Assembly (NCBI GenBank): GCA_008501835.1
Contig: QQUB01000767.1
Location: 1-7,545 of the forward strand
Direction of reading: 5' to 3'
Length of the DNA: 7,545 bases
Source: Bacteroidota bacterium
Lineage (GTDB): Bacteria; Bacteroidota; Bacteroidia; Chitinophagales; Saprospiraceae
The position numbers and the translations under genes are program-made. Under the pieces are notes generated by a model. It did not search any database. It was not told the DNA's origin and saw only the letters and a program-made list of their open reading frames with translations. This document shows, in pieces, positions 5,679 through 7,545 of the stretch (the stretch's first letter is position 1; each line of letters begins with the position of its first letter).

Positions 5679-5741
5679 AACCCATAACCCAGTATCCAGT
5701 AACCAGCAACCAGAAACTTGTAACCAGCAACCAAAAACTCC
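5679..5741. repeat. Degenerate heptanucleotide tandem repeat, nine units (consensus YAACCAG)
   Basis: Starting directly after the terminator, the sequence parses into nine consecutive 7-mers: AACCCAT, AACCCAG, TATCCAG, TAACCAG, CAACCAG, AAACTTG, TAACCAG, CAACCAA, AAACTCC. The period of 7 is kept without slips for 63 bp although units vary. A period of 7 is not a multiple of 3, so it is not a coding repeat. The strand is G-poor. Confidence 0.8.
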
Positions 5742-5786
5742 CAAAAGATGCAATTTGTTATTAGTAATTTAGGTTAACCCCATACA

Positions 5787-5839
5787 AAGCGCATTAAACC
5801 TTTTCGTTTTTAGGTCGCACGGATGAGATTGATGCGCTT
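5787..5839. other. Stem structure in the intergenic region (11-bp arms)
   Basis: Bases 5787-5797 pair with 5829-5839 (ten Watson-Crick pairs and one wobble). Inside, ACCT (5798-5801) pairs with AGGT (5812-5815), giving a nested hairpin. A T6 run occurs only 13 nt after the stem, so it is not a standard terminator. Role unknown. Confidence 0.45.
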
Positions 5840-5868
5840 GCCAATTGAATTGTTTTTTCCTATCTTTA
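5838..5868 (+). promoter_or_regulatory. Possible promoter upstream of a 31-codon ORF (TTG, TATCTTTA)
   Basis: TTG at 5838-5840 and TATCTTTA at 5861-5868 are 20 bp apart and differ from the Bacteroidota consensus by one base in the -7 box. The -7 box lies within a 6-bp hairpin (TTCCTA, loop TCTT, TAGGAA; 5857-5872). It is weaker than the promoter at 5097-5127. Confidence 0.25.
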
Positions 5869-5888
5869 GGAACGATTAAAACAGTTAG

Positions 5889-5984
5889 ATGGTTAGTTTT
5901 CAACATTTTGAAACACATGCTGCCTGGTGCAGAAAGTGGAAAGTTGCGGGTTTCGAGTCCTTTGATGATGATTTTAGTTCATAA
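5889..5984 (+). CDS. Possible 31-residue small ORF, unrecognised
   Basis: ATG at 5889 opens 31 codons to TAA at 5982, reading MVSFQHFETHAAWCRKWKVA and then GFESFDDDFSS. It starts about 20 bp after a promoter-like TATCTTTA. The composition is protein-like (Trp, Cys, aromatic residues, an acidic end), but a frame of this length occurs easily by chance. It has no signal peptide or membrane helix. It could be a small protein, the remnant of a decayed gene, or nothing. It lies between the two heptamer tracts. Confidence 0.22.
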   Translation: MVSFQHFETHAAWCRKWKVAGFESFDDDFSS

Positions 5985-6000
5985 TAATTAAGGACTTAAT

Positions 6001-6028
6001 ACTGCTAACTGAAGACTGCTGACTGGAT
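6001..6028. repeat. Second heptanucleotide tandem repeat, four ACTGnnn units
   Basis: The sequence parses as ACTGCTA, ACTGAAG, ACTGCTG, ACTGGAT, giving four units with an invariant ACTG core and period 7. The heptamer differs from the tract at 5679-5741 but has the same period. It lies 41 bp upstream of the secreted-protein start. Confidence 0.65.
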
Positions 6029-6051
6029 CTCCCCCTGTTTTAATTTTTACC

Positions 6052-6071
6052 TTAAACCTATGATAAAATAT
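6052..6071 (+). repeat. Direct repeat copy 2 (TTAAACCTATGAT) overlapping the start of the secreted-protein gene
   Basis: This copy matches 5321-5333 exactly over 13 bases and, with two mismatches, runs to the ATG at 6070. Its internal ATG (6060) is in a different frame from the real gene. It may be a translation-initiation context shared by two sites, or a duplication. Confidence 0.6.
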
Positions 6072-7545
6072 GGCAACATTTCAATCTACAACACCAAAGT
6101 CCATTTTCACTCACCAGCTATTCCGTTCATTTTTTCTTTTATTTTTCCTGATATCCTCAGTGGGCTTGTCTGCCCAAACCCTGGAGGTAGATCTTTCGAA
6201 ATCCGGTATTGGCGACAGTACCGAATTAAAACTGCAAGGGTTTTCAGAACCGGATGAAGTGAATACGGAACATTCCTGGTTCGAGTTTTTCTGGATTCAC
6301 GGAAATGGTAACTTCACCACCAACACCAGAGATACTTTTACTCATGCACGTTATTATTATCCCGGAACGTTTAACCCTGGATATGATGCAAAAGCCTATT
6401 CAACCTCCGTGTATCGGTCACGGGGTGATGTGCCTACAAAAATGGAAGGACAAGTGATTACCGATCCTAACATAAATGTTACTGATCCTAATCTAATAGA
6501 GACCACTCCGGCCGTTAAATCCGGATATTTACATCTGCAGTTTAATCATAACGAAATTGTTCCGGGGGACACTACCATATGGGTACTCTCCATTAAGAAC
6601 CCACTAAAGGATAATCAGCAAAATACCTTTGATGGGGAAGTCTATCTGTTTTTTAACAGTCCGGTGAAGATCCATAAAAGCCCTGTGGAAGTGGAAACGC
6701 CCCAATCTGATGACCCTGATGATATCCAGTCTACCATAGTCAAAACCAAAAAAGTAGCAGAGCCAGCCCTTGAACCGGATGCCGAAACCCCACGATTTGC
6801 AGACTTTGTATTTGATACGGCATTCATATTTAACGGTAATTTCTGGAACCAGGAATACGATATTGAAGGCAGGATCAACAGCACTGTCCCTATTAGGGAT
6901 AATTATGCTAATGGATTATTATGGCACTTCTCTAACCTCCGGGGAGAAGAAGAGCGCCATTTATTCCTGGAGTTCAAAGATGCTGAGAACATTTTTGATA
7001 CGGAACTTGATTCGGTTACCCGCGTGGTGGATTTCCTGGCAGTCATTACGACAGATGCTTCAGCACAAATTGTTGCCGATTCCCTGGATGATGATGACCA
7101 GAAGCTTATTGCAGCTCTTCAATTGAATAATTTCATTACGGATATTGCGGGTTCCAATGATAGTGAAGGCATCGAACCTGATATCATCAACAGTGATTTT
7201 GATGTTAGTGGGAGAATCATTGATGTGTTTAAGGTACAACCCCTGGCAAAACGGGCTCACGATCCTAATCAGCTTACCATCCAGGCATGTGCCTGTCCGC
7301 CGGAATCCGATGGAGCTCAAAAACTGATATTTACCGCAGAATTTGAAAATGATGGTGACGCTCATGCGCTTGGTGCGAGGATCGCCATCAAGCTGGATAC
7401 CCTGATTGATCCGGAAAGTATTGATAGTAGCCCCCTTCAGTTTTTTGGTCCAGGATTGGAAGCTGATGAGATCAGTATGACCTGGTCTGAAGATAAGGAT
7501 TCTCTTATCTGGATCCTGGAGGGTATGAATGTGTATTCTACCAAA
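6070..7545 (+). CDS. Large secreted protein with PKD-like and conserved-repeat (DUF11-like) segments, 3' truncated by window
   Basis: The frame is open from ATG 6070 to the window edge (492 codons, no stop), so it continues beyond. TAA at 6064-6066 is in frame upstream, making this the first possible ATG. Residues 1-35 form a signal peptide: a polar start, a hydrophobic core FFLLFFLISSVGLS, and cleavage near Ala35 before Gln-Thr, the usual 'SAQ' end in Bacteroidota. Residues about 68-115 (SWFEFFWIHGNGNF...HARYYYPGTF) have the layout of a PKD-like domain. Residues 205-245 are an acidic, proline-containing linker. Residues about 415-492 (LIFTAEFENDGDAHALGARIAIKL) match the general form of DUF11/conserved-repeat domains in surface proteins. 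A TDPN-INV-TDPN duplication occurs at 131-141. It is probably an extracellular or surface protein; a type IX sorting domain, if any, would lie after the window. Function is unknown. Confidence 0.85.
   Translation, partial: MATFQSTTPKSIFTHQLFRSFFLLFFLISSVGLSAQTLEVDLSKSGIGDSTELKLQGFSEPDEVNTEHSWFEFFWIHGNGNFTTNTRDTFTHARYYYPGTFNPGYDAKAYSTSVYRSRGDVPTKMEGQVITDPNINVTDPNLIETTPAVKSGYLHLQFNHNEIVPGDTTIWVLSIKNPLKDNQQNTFDGEVYLFFNSPVKIHKSPVEVETPQSDDPDDIQSTIVKTKKVAEPALEPDAETPRFADFVFDTAFIFNGNFWNQEYDIEGRINSTVPIRDNYANGLLWHFSNLRGEEERHLFLEFKDAENIFDTELDSVTRVVDFLAVITTDASAQIVADSLDDDDQKLIAALQLNNFITDIAGSNDSEGIEPDIINSDFDVSGRIIDVFKVQPLAKRAHDPNQLTIQACACPPESDGAQKLIFTAEFENDGDAHALGARIAIKLDTLIDPESIDSSPLQFFGPGLEADEISMTWSEDKDSLIWILEGMNVYSTK

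Noticed and set aside
5943..5963. GGGTTTCGAGTCC resembling a tRNA T-arm
   Set aside because: The flanking bases do not form the 5-bp T-stem, and no D-arm, anticodon arm or acceptor stem can be drawn around it.
6060..6257. 65-codon + strand frame starting at the ATG in the second direct-repeat copy
   Set aside because: It is out of frame with the 492-codon secreted protein, which has a clear signal peptide and starts 10 bases later; the shorter frame is a shadow.

Overview
The window looks like chromosomal DNA of a member of the Bacteroidota, most likely a Saprospiria-type bacterium. The reasons are: promoter motifs of the Bacteroidota form TAnnTTTG, short leaders without Shine-Dalgarno sequences, a lipobox and a 'SAQ' signal-peptide end typical of the phylum, and a helical 'SKSEKRYF' protein of a kind I associate with this lineage. 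The lineage call is inference; no rRNA or marker gene is present.

Layout. Positions 1-935 hold the 3' part of a ThiF/MoeB-type sulfur-carrier adenylyltransferase fused to a rhodanese domain, ended by a 15-bp perfect hairpin (959-991). Next come a small lipoprotein (1226-1726), a uridine-phosphorylase-like enzyme (1772-2641) and an unrecognised 200-residue protein with an acidic linker (2694-3296), all on the + strand. The lipoprotein and the 200-residue protein each have a TAnnTTTG element just upstream of an internal ATG, so the longer TTG-started versions of both frames are artefacts. A 498-residue all-helical, TPR-like protein runs on the - strand (3318-4814) and converges on the 200-residue gene with only 21 bp between them. 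The window ends inside a large secreted protein (6070 to the edge) with a signal peptide, a PKD-like segment and a conserved-repeat/DUF11-like segment; its frame is open for 492 codons.

The unusual part is the 1.25 kb between the divergent genes at 4814 and 6070. It is not empty. It carries a well-formed Bacteroidota promoter (TTTG, 19 bp, TAAATTTG at 5097-5127). This is followed by about 180 nt with a 5' hairpin, a 25-bp imperfect long hairpin and an intrinsic terminator (about 5133-5315), which is a strong candidate for an undescribed small RNA. A second structured block (5321-5678) has several strong hairpins, a set of mutually exclusive stems and its own GC-rich terminator with eight T's. 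Two tracts with a 7-bp period but different heptamers follow (5679-5741 and 6001-6028), bracketing another stem structure and a possible 31-codon ORF. A 13-nt direct repeat (TTAAACCTATGAT) occurs just after the first terminator and again just before the start codon of the secreted protein.

The genes do not form an obvious pathway. The first four + strand genes are separate housekeeping or envelope functions, and the candidate RNAs lie upstream of the secreted-protein gene in the same orientation. They could be independent sRNAs or leader elements of that gene; the sequence alone does not decide.
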